A stretch of 64,000 nucleotides of DNA. It comes from an uncultured cyanobacterium (lineage in GTDB: Bacteria; Cyanobacteriota; Cyanobacteriia; PCC-6307; Cyanobiaceae). The notes under the pieces were generated by a model. It did no database searches and was not told where the DNA came from. It saw nothing but the letters and a program-made list of their open reading frames with translations. The position numbers were made by a program, and so were the translations under genes. The stretch lies in assembly GCA_903856805.1 (NCBI GenBank), contig CAIOCZ010000090.1, positions 1 to 64,000 of the forward strand, read 5' to 3'. This document shows, piece by piece, positions 36,420 through 45,919 of this stretch. Positions within the stretch are counted from its first letter, which is position 1, and every line of letters begins with the position of its first letter.

Positions 36420-38957
36420 TTAATTCAAGCGGGCCGCATCCAGCTGACGCTGCCGCTGCTCAGCAAGGGCCGCCTTCAGCCCGGGCTGCAGCTGCAGCTC
36501 CGGATCCTCGGCCAAGATCCGTTGTGCCACCGCCCTCGCTTGCTCCAACACCGCACCATCGTCATGGAGGCTGGCCAGGGCCAGATCTGGGAGGCCGGAC
36601 TGACGGGTGCCCAGCATCTGACCAGGGCCCCGCAGCCGCAGGTCCATCTCGGCGATCTCAAAGCCATCGCAACTATTCGCCAGCACCTCCAGCCTCTGGC
36701 GGGCAGCACTCTGGCGACCTTCATGGATCAGCAGGCAATGGGAGGCTGCCGCCCCACGGCCGACGCGGCCCCGCAGTTGGTGCAACTGGGCCAGTCCAAA
36801 ACGCTCGGCATGTTCGATCACCATGACACTGGCCTCGGGCACATCCACCCCCACCTCCACCACGGTGGTTGACACCAGCACCTGGGTGGCTCCGCTCGCA
36901 AAGGCATGGATCGCCGCCTGCTTGGCCTCGCTGCTCAACCGACCATGGAGCAGACCGACCCGCAGCTCAGGAAACACCTCCTCCTCCAAGTGGCGGTGGA
37001 CCTCTACCGCCGAGCGCAAATCGAGATGTTCGGACTCCTCCACCAGCGGCAACACCACATAGGCCCGTTGTCCAAGGGCCACTTGCTCGCGGATCAAGGC
37101 CCAGGCCCGCTCCCGATCGCTGGCCCCTAACAGGCTGGTGCGAACGGGGGTCCGCCCCGGGGGCAGGCCATCGATCTGACTGACATCCAGGTCCCCATGG
37201 ACAGCCAGCGCCAAGGTGCGGGGAATCGGCGTCGCCGTCATCGTCAGCAGGTGGGGTTGGAGTCCCTTGGCCATCAGACGGTTGCGCTGGCGCACGCCAA
37301 AGCGGTGCTGCTCATCCACCACCACCAATCCGAGCCGGTTGAACTGCACCGGATCCTCCAGCAAGGCGTGGGTCCCCACGAGCAGTTGCACTTGACCGTT
37401 GACCAGATCCTGGAGCAGCTGGCGCCGTCGTCGCAGGGACGTGGATCCAGTGAGCAGCTCCACCGACACATGCAGCTGGGGCAGCCAAAGGGCCAACTTG
37501 TGGAGATGTTGTTCAGCCAGAACTTCCGTTGGGGCCATCAGGGCCCCCTGGCACCCGGCTTCAATGGCCGTCAGCAAGGCGGCGACCGCCACCACGGTCT
37601 TGCCGCTGCCCACATCCCCCTGCACCAGCCGGGCCATCGGTTGGGGCCGGGCCAGATCCGTCCGGATTTCCGCCAGTACTCGCCGTTGGGCCTCGGTGAG
37701 CTCAAAGGGGAGGAGCGCGAGGAAGCGTGTTACCAGATCCGCCCCTCCGACCGGCAGGGTTAGCGGTTGGGCCGGTTGGCGCCGCAAGTGCTCCCGCCGC
37801 AGCCCCAGGGCGAGCTGCAAGAGCAGAAACTCATCGAACACCAAGCGATGGCGGCTGCGACGCAACAGGTCTTGATCCGCTGGCCGATGGATCTGTTCGA
37901 GGGCCTTGGCGCGGGGCAGCAACTGTTCTTGCTCCCTCAGGGCGGTGGGCAAGGGATCCATCCAGTGGCCCACCCCAGGCCATAGCCCCTGGATGGCCCG
38001 CCGCAACCGATCGGCACTCAAGCCGTCGGTGAGGCTGTAGACGGGGACCAACCGGCCGATCTGCTCGGACTTCACCGGCGCTGAGGGGCCATCGAGCACC
38101 TCGAGCAGCGGATCGGTGAACGCCAGGCCATGGGGACTGTCCTTGACCAGCCCACTGACGGCGACGGTGGCGCCGGGAGGGTAGAGGCGCTGCTGCTGGC
38201 GCAGGAACTGGGGGCTGGCGAAACGGCGCCCCGCAAAAAACTTGGTGACCCGCAGCTTGCCCGTGATGTCTTGAACCTGGAGCTCCAGGATCGCGAGGTT
38301 GGGATTTTTGGGACTCGCAAACCCATGGCAACGACGCACCGTGGCCACGATCGTGGCGCTGCGCCCTGGTTCCAAGGCAGCGATTCGTACCAGATGGGCA
38401 TAATCGAGGTAGTCCCGGGGATAGTGATGCAGCAGGTCGCGCACCACAAGTAACCCCAGGGCCGCCAGGCGAGTGGCGGTCTTGGGACCAATGCCCGAAA
38501 CTTCCGATAGGGGGGTTTCGGGCTCCAGGGGGCGCCTGGCACTCCCCCCCCCCTCCAGACCAGCGGTGCCCCTCTGGGACTCGCTCAATCGCAGCCGAGG
38601 TGGGGCCACCGGCAGACGGGGTTGGTAGTGGCAGCGCAGCTGATGGAGAAGCTGCCGCAACTGGCGTACCGCCTCCTGACGACCAGGGCCCGGGGCATCG
38701 GCATACCGCTGAAAGGTCGTGGCCAAGCGACTCAGGCTGGCCTGATCAGCGGCCGCCATCAGGTTGGGTGGGCCAAGCAGTTGGCGTTCAACGAAGGATG
38801 AAAACGTCTCCCGCCGTCCCAACAAATTGATGAAGCCCCGATCCACCTCCAGCTGACAGGCCTGCTGAAGGGGAGCGGCCCAGGCTTCCAGTTCCGAGAA
38901 GGACTGGGTGGTGGTCAGGGGCGATGCGGAGGGGTCTGGCGGATGTCCTGCAACCAC
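36420..38957 (-). CDS. recG: ATP-dependent DNA helicase RecG
   Basis: An 845-residue helicase that reverses stalled forks and branch-migrates recombination intermediates. A long N-terminal extension (about 150 residues) with a helix-hairpin-helix-like start (LSEVSGIGPKTATRLAALGL) precedes the OB wedge domain; motif I is GDVGSGKTVVAVAAL, motif II VVDEQHRFG, motif III TMTATPIPRTLA and motif VI QLRGRVGRG. It starts at GTG, overlapping the upstream hypothetical gene by 43 bases; no closer start exists, so the exact N-terminus is uncertain. Confidence 0.96.
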   Translation of the reverse strand: MVAGHPPDPSASPLTTTQSFSELEAWAAPLQQACQLEVDRGFINLLGRRETFSSFVERQLLGPPNLMAAADQASLSRLATTFQRYADAPGPGRQEAVRQLRQLLHQLRCHYQPRLPVAPPRLRLSESQRGTAGLEGGGSARRPLEPETPLSEVSGIGPKTATRLAALGLLVVRDLLHHYPRDYLDYAHLVRIAALEPGRSATIVATVRRCHGFASPKNPNLAILELQVQDITGKLRVTKFFAGRRFASPQFLRQQQRLYPPGATVAVSGLVKDSPHGLAFTDPLLEVLDGPSAPVKSEQIGRLVPVYSLTDGLSADRLRRAIQGLWPGVGHWMDPLPTALREQEQLLPRAKALEQIHRPADQDLLRRSRHRLVFDEFLLLQLALGLRREHLRRQPAQPLTLPVGGADLVTRFLALLPFELTEAQRRVLAEIRTDLARPQPMARLVQGDVGSGKTVVAVAALLTAIEAGCQGALMAPTEVLAEQHLHKLALWLPQLHVSVELLTGSTSLRRRRQLLQDLVNGQVQLLVGTHALLEDPVQFNRLGLVVVDEQHRFGVRQRNRLMAKGLQPHLLTMTATPIPRTLALAVHGDLDVSQIDGLPPGRTPVRTSLLGASDRERAWALIREQVALGQRAYVVLPLVEESEHLDLRSAVEVHRHLEEEVFPELRVGLLHGRLSSEAKQAAIHAFASGATQVLVSTTVVEVGVDVPEASVMVIEHAERFGLAQLHQLRGRVGRGAAASHCLLIHEGRQSAARQRLEVLANSCDGFEIAEMDLRLRGPGQMLGTRQSGLPDLALASLHDDGAVLEQARAVAQRILAEDPELQLQPGLKAALAEQRQRQLDAARLN

Positions 38958-40030
38958 AACTGTTCCGCCGCATGGGCGTGGAGCCGCCGCTGAATTCGAC
39001 GGAACTGCTGGGCCATTCTGCGCACCTCCTGACGATGCTGGAGCATCCGGCGACGGCAGGTGCGCAGGCGGGGTTCCTCCATTTCCAGGTCCGCTATGCG
39101 CAGCAGCACGGCCAGGGTTTGCAGTGGATCACCCCCTGGCGCCGAAGGGGGCCCAAAGGGCAGTTGCAATCGCAGCAGGTTGGCAGGGGCGGCAAGCAGC
39201 TCCAGCTGGCCGGAAAGCACCGCATCCAACAGGCTGAGGGGCAACAGGGAACGGCTGAGGCCGGCCCGCAGTAACTCCACGTTGAGCGCGTGGGACAGGT
39301 TGCGCAACCGGCGGGCGATGGCCAGTTCCATTCCGTCCATCCAACGCAGTAACTGAACAGGATCGCGGGGCAATCGCCCCTGTTGCCAGGGGGAACTGGT
39401 CGGTTCCTCGCTGCGGGAGAGGGCGTCGTCCAGGCTGGCGTCCATGGCGGCGGCAAAGGCCTCTGCCATGCCTTCGACCCTGTCTTCGTCAGCATTCACC
39501 TCCGAACCTGGATCAAACCCAGGCTCGGGGGATTCGGGCTCCGACAAGCGTTGGTTCCCGGGGCCGTTCATGGCCGCAAAGCCGAAGAGGGATCCGGAAA
39601 GGGGCAGGGACAAGCCCAGATGGACGGATCCTTGCGGTGCCTCCGCAGCGAAGCTCCCCTCGGCGGAGGACTCAGGGTGGGAGTCCACCAGCTGATCAAG
39701 CAGCAGGCGCTGTTCCTGGCGGTCATGGCGCTGGCGTTCCCGGCTGATCTGATCCGCGAGACTGACCAGCTGCTCCACCGTCAGCAGGGTGGTGCAACGG
39801 CGGATCAGCACCTGCAGGCGTTGATGCAGGTGTTGGCGCCGTTCGAGGGACAGCTCCCCATACCGCTGGGGATGGACCTGGGTGGCCAGATGAAAACAAG
39901 CCTGCTCCACTCGGCCAGGCAGGCTCTGGCGCAACACCTGAAGGTAGAGGGCCAGATGACGATAAAACTCGGGGTTGGAGGCGTCCAATTGCTGGCGGAC
40001 CGCCTCCAATTGCCCCTGGAGATCACTCAC
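38915..40030 (-). CDS. Large conserved-looking hypothetical protein between tsf and recG
   Basis: A 371-residue soluble protein. The N-terminal half is helical and Gln/Arg/Leu-rich (LYLQVLRQSLPGRVEQA; YGELSLERRQHLHQRLQVL), an acidic low-complexity linker (about 115-210) follows, and the C-terminal half is helical with a strongly basic end (RRRMLQHRQEVRRMAQQFRR). No family is recognised and no membrane segment is seen. It starts at GTG ten bases after the tsf stop and overlaps recG, so it lies in the rpsB-tsf-recG run. A role tied to translation or DNA repair is only suggested by position. Confidence 0.75.
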   Translation of the reverse strand: MSDLQGQLEAVRQQLDASNPEFYRHLALYLQVLRQSLPGRVEQACFHLATQVHPQRYGELSLERRQHLHQRLQVLIRRCTTLLTVEQLVSLADQISRERQRHDRQEQRLLLDQLVDSHPESSAEGSFAAEAPQGSVHLGLSLPLSGSLFGFAAMNGPGNQRLSEPESPEPGFDPGSEVNADEDRVEGMAEAFAAAMDASLDDALSRSEEPTSSPWQQGRLPRDPVQLLRWMDGMELAIARRLRNLSHALNVELLRAGLSRSLLPLSLLDAVLSGQLELLAAPANLLRLQLPFGPPSAPGGDPLQTLAVLLRIADLEMEEPRLRTCRRRMLQHRQEVRRMAQQFRRIQRRLHAHAAEQLWLQDIRQTPPHRP

Positions 40031-40040
40031 TCCAGCGGAC

Positions 40041-40700
40041 TCAGGAGACCTTACCCATGGCAGCGACTTCGGCGGCGAAATCGGTCTGCTGAACTTCGAT
40101 CCCTTCCCCGAGGGTGTAGCGGGTGAAGCGACGAACTTGAATGTTCTCCCCGGTTTTACCGGCGGTCTGCTTCACCATTTCTCCCAGGGTGAGGGCGCTG
40201 TCGCGGATGAAGGGTTGGTCGAGCAAGGCCAGCTCCTTGAGGCGCTTGCCGATGCGACCTTCGACAATCTTGGCCTTCATCGCTTCAGGTTTGCCATCCA
40301 GATCATCGCGCCCCATCTCGATGGTCTTTTCGCGCTCCACCACCGGCTCGGGAATCTGATCCGTGGTCACGTACTCCACGTTGGGGCAAGCGGCGATCTG
40401 CATGGCCACGTTGCGCACTAACTCCTGAAAAATTTCTCCACGGGCCACGAAATCCGTTTCGCAATTCACCTCCACCAACACCCCAACCCTGGCGCCGGTA
40501 TGGATGTAACTCCCCACGGCACCCTCTGCAGCGGTGCGACCCGCTTTCTTTTCAGCCGTAGCGATCCCCTTCTGGCGCAACCATTCGCTGGCTTTGGTGA
40601 GGTCCCCGTTGGACTCAGCCAGAGCCTTCTTGCAATCCATCATGCCGGCGCCAGTTTTGTCGCGCAGGTCCTTCACGAGCTTGGCGGAAATCTCAGCCAT
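40041..40700 (-). CDS. tsf: Elongation factor Ts
   Basis: A 219-residue guanine-nucleotide exchange factor for EF-Tu. The start [26 protein letters not shown] is the conserved UBA-like domain, and [16 protein letters not shown] marks the core. The short form without the longer coiled-coil part of E. coli Ts is usual for cyanobacteria. ATG at 40700 is the family start; the frame extends 60 bases further but not plausibly. rpsB is upstream with a 173-base leader containing a GC-rich hairpin. Confidence 0.98.
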   Translation of the reverse strand: MAEISAKLVKDLRDKTGAGMMDCKKALAESNGDLTKASEWLRQKGIATAEKKAGRTAAEGAVGSYIHTGARVGVLVEVNCETDFVARGEIFQELVRNVAMQIAACPNVEYVTTDQIPEPVVEREKTIEMGRDDLDGKPEAMKAKIVEGRIGKRLKELALLDQPFIRDSALTLGEMVKQTAGKTGENIQVRRFTRYTLGEGIEVQQTDFAAEVAAMGKVS

Positions 40701-40747
40701 GGGAGAAGTGGAAAGGGGGAAAAATGGGAAAGAACAATCAAAGAGTG

Positions 40748-40776
40748 CCCGGGCGGCCAAGGGGGCCTCCCCCGGG
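40748..40776 (-). promoter_or_regulatory. GC-rich hairpin in the rpsB-tsf gap
   Basis: CCCGGG at both ends and GGCC repeats within can fold into a strong stem on the minus strand, about 45 bases before the tsf ATG. No T-run follows directly, so it looks like an RNA-structure, pausing or attenuation element rather than a full terminator. It is inferred from sequence only. Confidence 0.35.
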
Positions 40777-40873
40777 ATTGGATCCGGGGAACTCCTGAAC
40801 TCTCAGTGTGGTGGGCCAAGTACCGGCGCGCGCGTATCGCAGCGAACCGGTGAAACGGACGACTCAGGTCAGC

Positions 40874-41587
40874 TCAGCCCTCGTCGTCACCGCGTTGGTC
40901 CTGGGCACCATGGCGACCCTCATTGATGGCATCGGCAAGGCGGCCCAACACAAGCTGAACCGAACGCACCGCATCATCGTTACAGGGGATGGGCACGTCG
41001 CAGAGGTCGGGATCGCAATTGGTATCCAGCATCGACACCAGCGGGATGTCGAGTTTGCGAGCCTCGAGCACGGCGTTGGTTTCACGGCGCTGATCCACGA
41101 GCACCACCACGTCGGGGAGGCGGCGCATGTTCTTCAGGCCACCGAGGTATTTCTGAAGACGGTCAAGCTCACGCCGAAGCACGGCAGCTTCCTTCTTCGG
41201 TCGCATCGCTATGGCGCCGGAGGATTCCATCCGCTCCAGATCCTTGAGACGGTCGATGCGGGCCCGCATCGTGGTCCAGTTGGTGAGCATGCCGCCCAAC
41301 CAACGCTGGTTGACATAGGCGGCGCCGCAGCGGGTGGCCTCCTGGGCGATCACTTCCGAGGCCTGCTTTTTGGTACCAACGAACAGAAAGCGCTTGCCGC
41401 TGCGGGCTGCGCTGCGGGTCCACTTATACGCATTGTTCATGCAGACGGCCGTCTGCACGAGGTCAATGATGTGAACTCCGTTACGCGCGCAGTAGATGTA
41501 CCGAGACATCTTGGGGTTCCAGCGACGCGTTTGGTGCCCGAAGTGGGCACCGGCCTCCATCATTTCGGAGAGGGTGACAACAGCCAT
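40874..41587 (-). CDS. rpsB: 30S ribosomal protein S2
   Basis: A 237-residue S2 protein on the 30S platform. The start [25 protein letters not shown] and the stretch [17 protein letters not shown] are invariant features. ATG at 41587 gives the family start, and the extra upstream frame is rejected. It heads the rpsB-tsf pair found throughout bacteria. Confidence 0.99.
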   Translation of the reverse strand: MAVVTLSEMMEAGAHFGHQTRRWNPKMSRYIYCARNGVHIIDLVQTAVCMNNAYKWTRSAARSGKRFLFVGTKKQASEVIAQEATRCGAAYVNQRWLGGMLTNWTTMRARIDRLKDLERMESSGAIAMRPKKEAAVLRRELDRLQKYLGGLKNMRRLPDVVVLVDQRRETNAVLEARKLDIPLVSMLDTNCDPDLCDVPIPCNDDAVRSVQLVLGRLADAINEGRHGAQDQRGDDEG

Positions 41588-41747
41588 GGGTTGAGGGTTT
41601 CGGGTTGGCCTCCACCTGCCAGGGATCGCACTGCCGGGGATCAGGGCTGACGCCAAGAGCGTGGCCGAGAAACTCCCTTGGGCCGATCACCCGAAACGTG
41701 CAGGTGTGCGGAGTGGGGTTGAACCCATCGAATTTAACAAAGTGCCC

Positions 41748-42680
41748 TCAAGCCAGACCCTCCCGGCGGGCCTGAGCATAGAGCTCCCGTACGCCGAGGC
41801 GATTCAGGGGCAGACGCAGCAGCTCCATCGCCACCCCCGCATGGCCCTGGCGGATCAGCCAGGCCAGCAGGGGGCGCAAGCTGCGTTCGTTCACCAGGCC
41901 CCCCAGGGTCAGGAGCTCCCAGAGCAGGCGGTGCAGCCAGGTGTATTGAATGATGAACCGAACCCTGCGAGTGGGGTGCTTTCGGTAGAACACCAGACCC
42001 ATTTTGGCCCGCTCCCGTTCCACCCGGACCAGATCGGGAATCTGCTCCAGGCTCAGGGCCGGATGCCAGTGATACCCCACCGCAGCAGGGCAGCGAACCA
42101 GGAGAACGCCCAGCCGCCGCAACCGTTCTCCTAACTCCAGATCCTCCCAGCCGTACAGGCGGAACCCCGTATCGAACAGCCCGGCCTGTTCCAGCAGCTG
42201 ACGGTCGATGGCCACATTGCCGGTGGCGAAATAGGCCCAGGAAAGATCGTTGAGTTTGTGCGGTTCCCTGGTGGGATTCTCAAAATTGGCCGTGTTGATG
42301 ACCGCCCCATAGGTGAAGCAGAGCCGATTCCCCGAGCGGGACCATTGGGCCTGAAGGGCACGGGCGTGGTTGACCAGAAAGCTGGGGGTGACCACCAAGT
42401 CGCTGTCGATGAACACGATCACCTCCCCCTGGGCCTCCTCCACGCCCCGATTACGGCCCGCCGCCGGTCCGCCGTGCTGTTGGCGGAACAGGCGCAGGTG
42501 GGGGTAAGCAGGGGCGTTGTCCGCTAGCCAGCTCACCGTGGCATCGGTGGAGCCATCGTCCACCAGCACCACCTCGTAGCGCTCCAGCGGTTCGCCAAGC
42601 TCCTGGGCCTCCAGGGCATCGAGGCATTGACGCAGGATCGGCAACCGGTTGTAGGTGGGGATGACGACGCTGATGAACAT
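41748..42680 (-). CDS. Family 2 glycosyltransferase
   Basis: A 310-residue GT-A enzyme. The nucleotide-sugar site starts SVVIPTYNRLPILRQCLDAL, with VVLVDDGSTD and the DxD-like FIDSDLVV, and YGWEDLELGERLRRLG resembles the acceptor/C-terminal motif of GT7C-type transferases. It probably adds sugars to surface polysaccharide or glycolipid; substrate unknown. ATG at 42680 is where the fold begins. It lies downstream of a strong terminator, so it has its own promoter in the 53-base gap. Confidence 0.88.
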   Translation of the reverse strand: MFISVVIPTYNRLPILRQCLDALEAQELGEPLERYEVVLVDDGSTDATVSWLADNAPAYPHLRLFRQQHGGPAAGRNRGVEEAQGEVIVFIDSDLVVTPSFLVNHARALQAQWSRSGNRLCFTYGAVINTANFENPTREPHKLNDLSWAYFATGNVAIDRQLLEQAGLFDTGFRLYGWEDLELGERLRRLGVLLVRCPAAVGYHWHPALSLEQIPDLVRVERERAKMGLVFYRKHPTRRVRFIIQYTWLHRLLWELLTLGGLVNERSLRPLLAWLIRQGHAGVAMELLRLPLNRLGVRELYAQARREGLA

Positions 42681-42732
42681 GGCGGTGGGAGGTCCGCAGC
42701 TGGTGCCAGTGTGGGCGCAGGAGGTGGGCAAT

Positions 42733-42761
42733 AAAAAGGGGGGGATCCCGCGATCCCCCCC
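42733..42761 (-). terminator. Strong terminator between the 51-residue gene and the glycosyltransferase
   Basis: On the minus strand a perfect 10-bp stem (GGGGGGGATC/GATCCCCCCC) with a four-base loop is followed by TTTTT. It ends the transcript carrying the small basic protein and probably the exporter genes upstream. Confidence 0.85.
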
Positions 42762-42795
42762 TGGCCAGGCTGCCGCCCTTAGGGCGGCTGGAGCG

Positions 42796-42951
42796 TCAAT
42801 CAGCGGCGCCGCCGTTGTTAGCTGTCCCGGTGACGCCGTTGCCGGCCCCTTCGCCACGGCCATCGTTGCGAAGCTTGCGCTTCTTGAATTTGCGGGCGTA
42901 GGCGCGATTGCGCTCCTGCTTTTCCTTCTTCAGATTCCTGCGCTTGGCCAT
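42796..42951 (-). CDS. Small basic protein of 51 residues
   Basis: ATG at 42951 opens a 51-codon frame ending at 42796: MAKRRNLKKEKQERNRAYAR, then a KFKKRKLRNDGRG stretch and a Gly/Asn/Ala-rich tail. Nineteen of the first 35 residues are Lys or Arg, suggesting RNA or ribosome contact. From memory similar short proteins recur in picocyanobacteria; function unknown. It starts 36 bases after the devA stop and is followed by a strong terminator, which supports expression as the last gene of that transcript. No clear ribosome-binding site is seen. Confidence 0.75.
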   Translation of the reverse strand: MAKRRNLKKEKQERNRAYARKFKKRKLRNDGRGEGAGNGVTGTANNGGAAD

Positions 42952-42987
42952 GCGAGCGGCGTTGGGGTGATTGGTCGAAGATCCACC

Positions 42988-43743
42988 CTACTGAATGGCG
43001 TCGGGACCGTTGGCCTCCGTGAGCTGGCCATCCTCCATGCACAGCAACCGATCGGCCACATCCAGGATGCGGGGGTCGTGGGTCACCATCAGAACCGCAC
43101 AGCCCTGATCCCGGGCCAGCCCCTTGAGCAGATCCACCACTTCCCGGCCGGTGCGGCTATCGAGGGCCGCGGTGGGCTCGTCGGCCAGCAGCAGCCTGGG
43201 GTTAGCCGCTAACGCCCGGGCGATCGCCACCCTCTGTTTCTGGCCTCCAGAGAGATCGTGGGGCAATTTGCCCAGGTGATCTCCCAGTCCGACAGCCCGC
43301 AACCAGTCCCGGGATTGATCGCGGCGCACCCGATAGCTGAGATTGGGAAGAAGATCCGCCCCCATCTGCACATTCTGTTCTGCCGTGAGACATCGCAACA
43401 GATTGTGGCCTTGGAAAATCATGCCGATCTGGCGGCGCAGAAGCTGGCGCTGGGCACGGCTGGATCCCTTCAGCTCCTCCCCCAGCACCCGTACCGAACC
43501 GGCCGTCACCTGCCGCAGGGCACCGATCAGGGTGAGCAAGGTGGTCTTGCCGCAACCGGAAGGACCGGTGAGCAAAACCACTTCGCCAGGCTGGATCTGC
43601 AATCCTACGTTCACCAACACCTGTCGTTGATTGGCACCACTCCCAAACCAGTGGTTCAGTCCTACCACCGCCACACTTGGAGAGGCCATCGGGGCTGCAG
43701 TAGGACCCGCAGTTGGAGCTAGCTCTTGAGTGCTTGGAGCCAT
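42988..43743 (-). CDS. devA: DevA-type ABC exporter ATP-binding protein
   Basis: A 251-residue ATPase of the MacB/LolD/DevA group: Walker [12 protein letters not shown], signature [15 protein letters not shown], Walker [14 protein letters not shown]-loop MVTHDPRIL. An Ala/Pro-rich leader of ~19 residues precedes the domain, so M19 (43689) is an alternative start. It begins five bases after the devC stop. With devC and devB it would form a tripartite efflux pump with a TolC-type outer membrane channel, as in heterocyst glycolipid export. Confidence 0.92.
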   Translation of the reverse strand: MAPSTQELAPTAGPTAAPMASPSVAVVGLNHWFGSGANQRQVLVNVGLQIQPGEVVLLTGPSGCGKTTLLTLIGALRQVTAGSVRVLGEELKGSSRAQRQLLRRQIGMIFQGHNLLRCLTAEQNVQMGADLLPNLSYRVRRDQSRDWLRAVGLGDHLGKLPHDLSGGQKQRVAIARALAANPRLLLADEPTAALDSRTGREVVDLLKGLARDQGCAVLMVTHDPRILDVADRLLCMEDGQLTEANGPDAIQ

Positions 43744-43748
43744 CGAAG

Positions 43749-44918
43749 TCAGAAGATTTCAGCAGGATCGGCATCTGCCAGCTTGCGCATTGCCATGGCT
43801 GCCGATCCAAGACACATCAGTAAAATCATGGCAAATACGACAATTAAGCGCTGGGCGTCCATGTAGACCGGCAGCTTGGTTCCGGTTCGGACCAAAATAT
43901 AGAGGCCCTCCCCAGCAAGCCAGGCGGGCAGAAATCCGAGAATCGCCAACAAAAATCCCTCCCTAGCCACCACCGCAAGCAGGCCAGTCAACCGATACCC
44001 CATAGCCATCAGCGTTGCATACTCTGGCAAATGATCGCTAACATCTGAATATAAAATCTGGTAGACTATTACACATCCAACCACAAATCCCATGGCAGTG
44101 CCGAAGGTAAAAATGAAGCCAATCGCCGTACTTGTGCGCCAGTAATTTTTTTCGAATTCAATGAATTCTTGCTTATTCATCACCCTGACATCATTCGGCA
44201 GCATTCCCTTCAGCCGGGCTGTCACCTGCTCAGGATTGGTATCTGGCTTGAGGCGAATCAGACCCAGCTCGATGCTTCCGGCCGGGGTGTTCGGCTGAAG
44301 CATCAAATAGGTTTCCCTGCTGGTGAGCATGTTGCCATCAGCCCCGAAGGACGCCCCGATGGACACCAATCCCGCCACCCGCAGTCGCTTCCCAACCACT
44401 TCCGTTTCCACAATCCGACCCTCGCGAAACCACTTGGCAATCGGGCCAAATTCAGGTCTGGATTGTTCATCAAACAACACTCTCCCCAACTGGGAAAGGG
44501 CAAGGGACTGGCGACGGAGCGCAGGGTCGGTAAATAGGGGATCGGTGGGTTCGAATCCCAGGGTCAAGATGGAACGGTTGGCATGGGTCTGGGGATTGCG
44601 CCAGAGCAACAGATTCCAATGCACGGGGGAGGTGCCCGCCACCCCTGGATCCGCCATGACCTGCACTAAACGGCGACGGGGAAAACCAGCCATGCCAATG
44701 GAACTCACCGAGCGCGGGCTGATCAGCACCAGATCGGCATCAAACAATTTGTGGATGGTGACGCTGGCGTCATAAAGGCCATCCCTAAAGCCCAGCTGCA
44801 TGAACATCAAAATGCCCGCGAAGGCGATGCCCGCCAGCGCGATCGTCAACCGTGCCGGCTGACGGGTGAGCAGCAACCAGGCCAGGGGAATGCCACGGCC
44901 GCGCCACAACAGGCTCAT
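43749..44918 (-). CDS. devC: DevC-type ABC exporter permease
   Basis: A 389-residue permease of the DevC family: one N-terminal membrane helix (about 23-45, LTIALAGIAFAGILMFMQLGF), a large periplasmic domain (about 50-265) and three C-terminal helices (FGTAMGFVVGCVIVYQILY; FLLAILGFLPAWLAGEGLY; LIVVFAMILLMCLG), with the EYATLMAMGY coupling motif. Its ATG overlaps the devB stop by four bases. The substrate in unicellular species is unknown. Confidence 0.93.
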   Translation of the reverse strand: MSLLWRGRGIPLAWLLLTRQPARLTIALAGIAFAGILMFMQLGFRDGLYDASVTIHKLFDADLVLISPRSVSSIGMAGFPRRRLVQVMADPGVAGTSPVHWNLLLWRNPQTHANRSILTLGFEPTDPLFTDPALRRQSLALSQLGRVLFDEQSRPEFGPIAKWFREGRIVETEVVGKRLRVAGLVSIGASFGADGNMLTSRETYLMLQPNTPAGSIELGLIRLKPDTNPEQVTARLKGMLPNDVRVMNKQEFIEFEKNYWRTSTAIGFIFTFGTAMGFVVGCVIVYQILYSDVSDHLPEYATLMAMGYRLTGLLAVVAREGFLLAILGFLPAWLAGEGLYILVRTGTKLPVYMDAQRLIVVFAMILLMCLGSAAMAMRKLADADPAEIF

Positions 44919-45919
44919 GGTTGCAACCGACCGATCACCTTCAGGCCCGAAAGCGATCGCACCCTCTGGGCATCGTCAGGATCGAGGCGCACTCTCACCT
45001 CCACAATGCGTGCATCAGCATCCCCTGTGGGATCGGTGGCCAAGATCTGGCGTTGGCGCACCTGCGGGAAGATGAGCTGGACCGTGCCGTCCAGACTGCC
45101 ACTAAAACCGCCATTTTCACTGGTGAGCGTCGCCCGCTGGCCTACTCGCACCCTGCTGATATCGCTCTCATAAATCTCCAGCAGGGCCTCCATCTGGTCA
45201 ATCTGACCCAATTCGAGGATGCCCTGAGTGACAGGCCGCTCCCCGACCCGGCTATGGACCCGCAATACGGTGCCATCCATCGGAGCACGCAACTCGGTAT
45301 TGACCACATCCGTGCCGGATTTCACGTATTCCGCCCGGGCTTCCAGAAGCTGACCCTGAAGTTCGAGATAGGCCTGCTCACGGTTATCCAGTTCATTGGC
45401 CGCAATGGCCCCCTGGCCAGCCAGGGACCTGAAGCGGGCCAAATCTCGCCCTTGAACCACCAGCCGACGGGTCAGGGTCTGGATGCGAGCCCGCAACAAA
45501 GCCAGTTCTGCCAACTGGTTGGGGGCATTGTCAAAGCGGGCAAGCAGCTGACCGCGGCGCACCCGATCCCCTTCGCTCACCAGCAGCTGGGTGATCCGGG
45601 GCGTGGCACCCATGGATGTGGTGGGGGCCGCCAGCAGGCGGATGTCACCAGCCGGCTCGAGCCGGCCGAGGGCGGCCACCGCTTCCGGTGTGGGACGCGA
45701 CCGGGCAACGGGTACCGAGGGCCGTTCAACGGGCCGATGCCAGAGCGTCCGGGTGCCGTAGGCCACCGCCGCCAGGATGGATAGCAGGATCAGTCCACCG
45801 ACAACGGCGACGGGGGATCGTCGAACAGCAACTCCTCGATGTAGCGGTCCGCCCAGGTCGGGTTGAACGCCTTCTCCAAGACCCGTCTGGTCTTGTCGTT
45901 TTGCTTCTGCTGCTTGCAA
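44915..45919 (-). CDS. devB: DevB-type membrane fusion protein, N-terminus overlapping pcyA
   Basis: A HlyD-family adaptor: membrane anchor ([19 protein letters not shown]), lipoyl halves ([40 protein letters not shown]), a coiled-coil hairpin between and a beta-barrel end. It links the DevCA pump to an outer membrane channel. The only ATG/GTG/TTG ahead of the anchor is the TTG at 45919, which forces a 130-base overlap with the 3' end of pcyA; a rare start such as CTG near the anchor is the alternative. No ribosome-binding site is evident. Confidence 0.82.
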   Translation of the reverse strand: MQAAEAKRQDQTGLGEGVQPDLGGPLHRGVAVRRSPVAVVGGLILLSILAAVAYGTRTLWHRPVERPSVPVARSRPTPEAVAALGRLEPAGDIRLLAAPTTSMGATPRITQLLVSEGDRVRRGQLLARFDNAPNQLAELALLRARIQTLTRRLVVQGRDLARFRSLAGQGAIAANELDNREQAYLELQGQLLEARAEYVKSGTDVVNTELRAPMDGTVLRVHSRVGERPVTQGILELGQIDQMEALLEIYESDISRVRVGQRATLTSENGGFSGSLDGTVQLIFPQVRQRQILATDPTGDADARIVEVRVRLDPDDAQRVRSLSGLKVIGRLQP

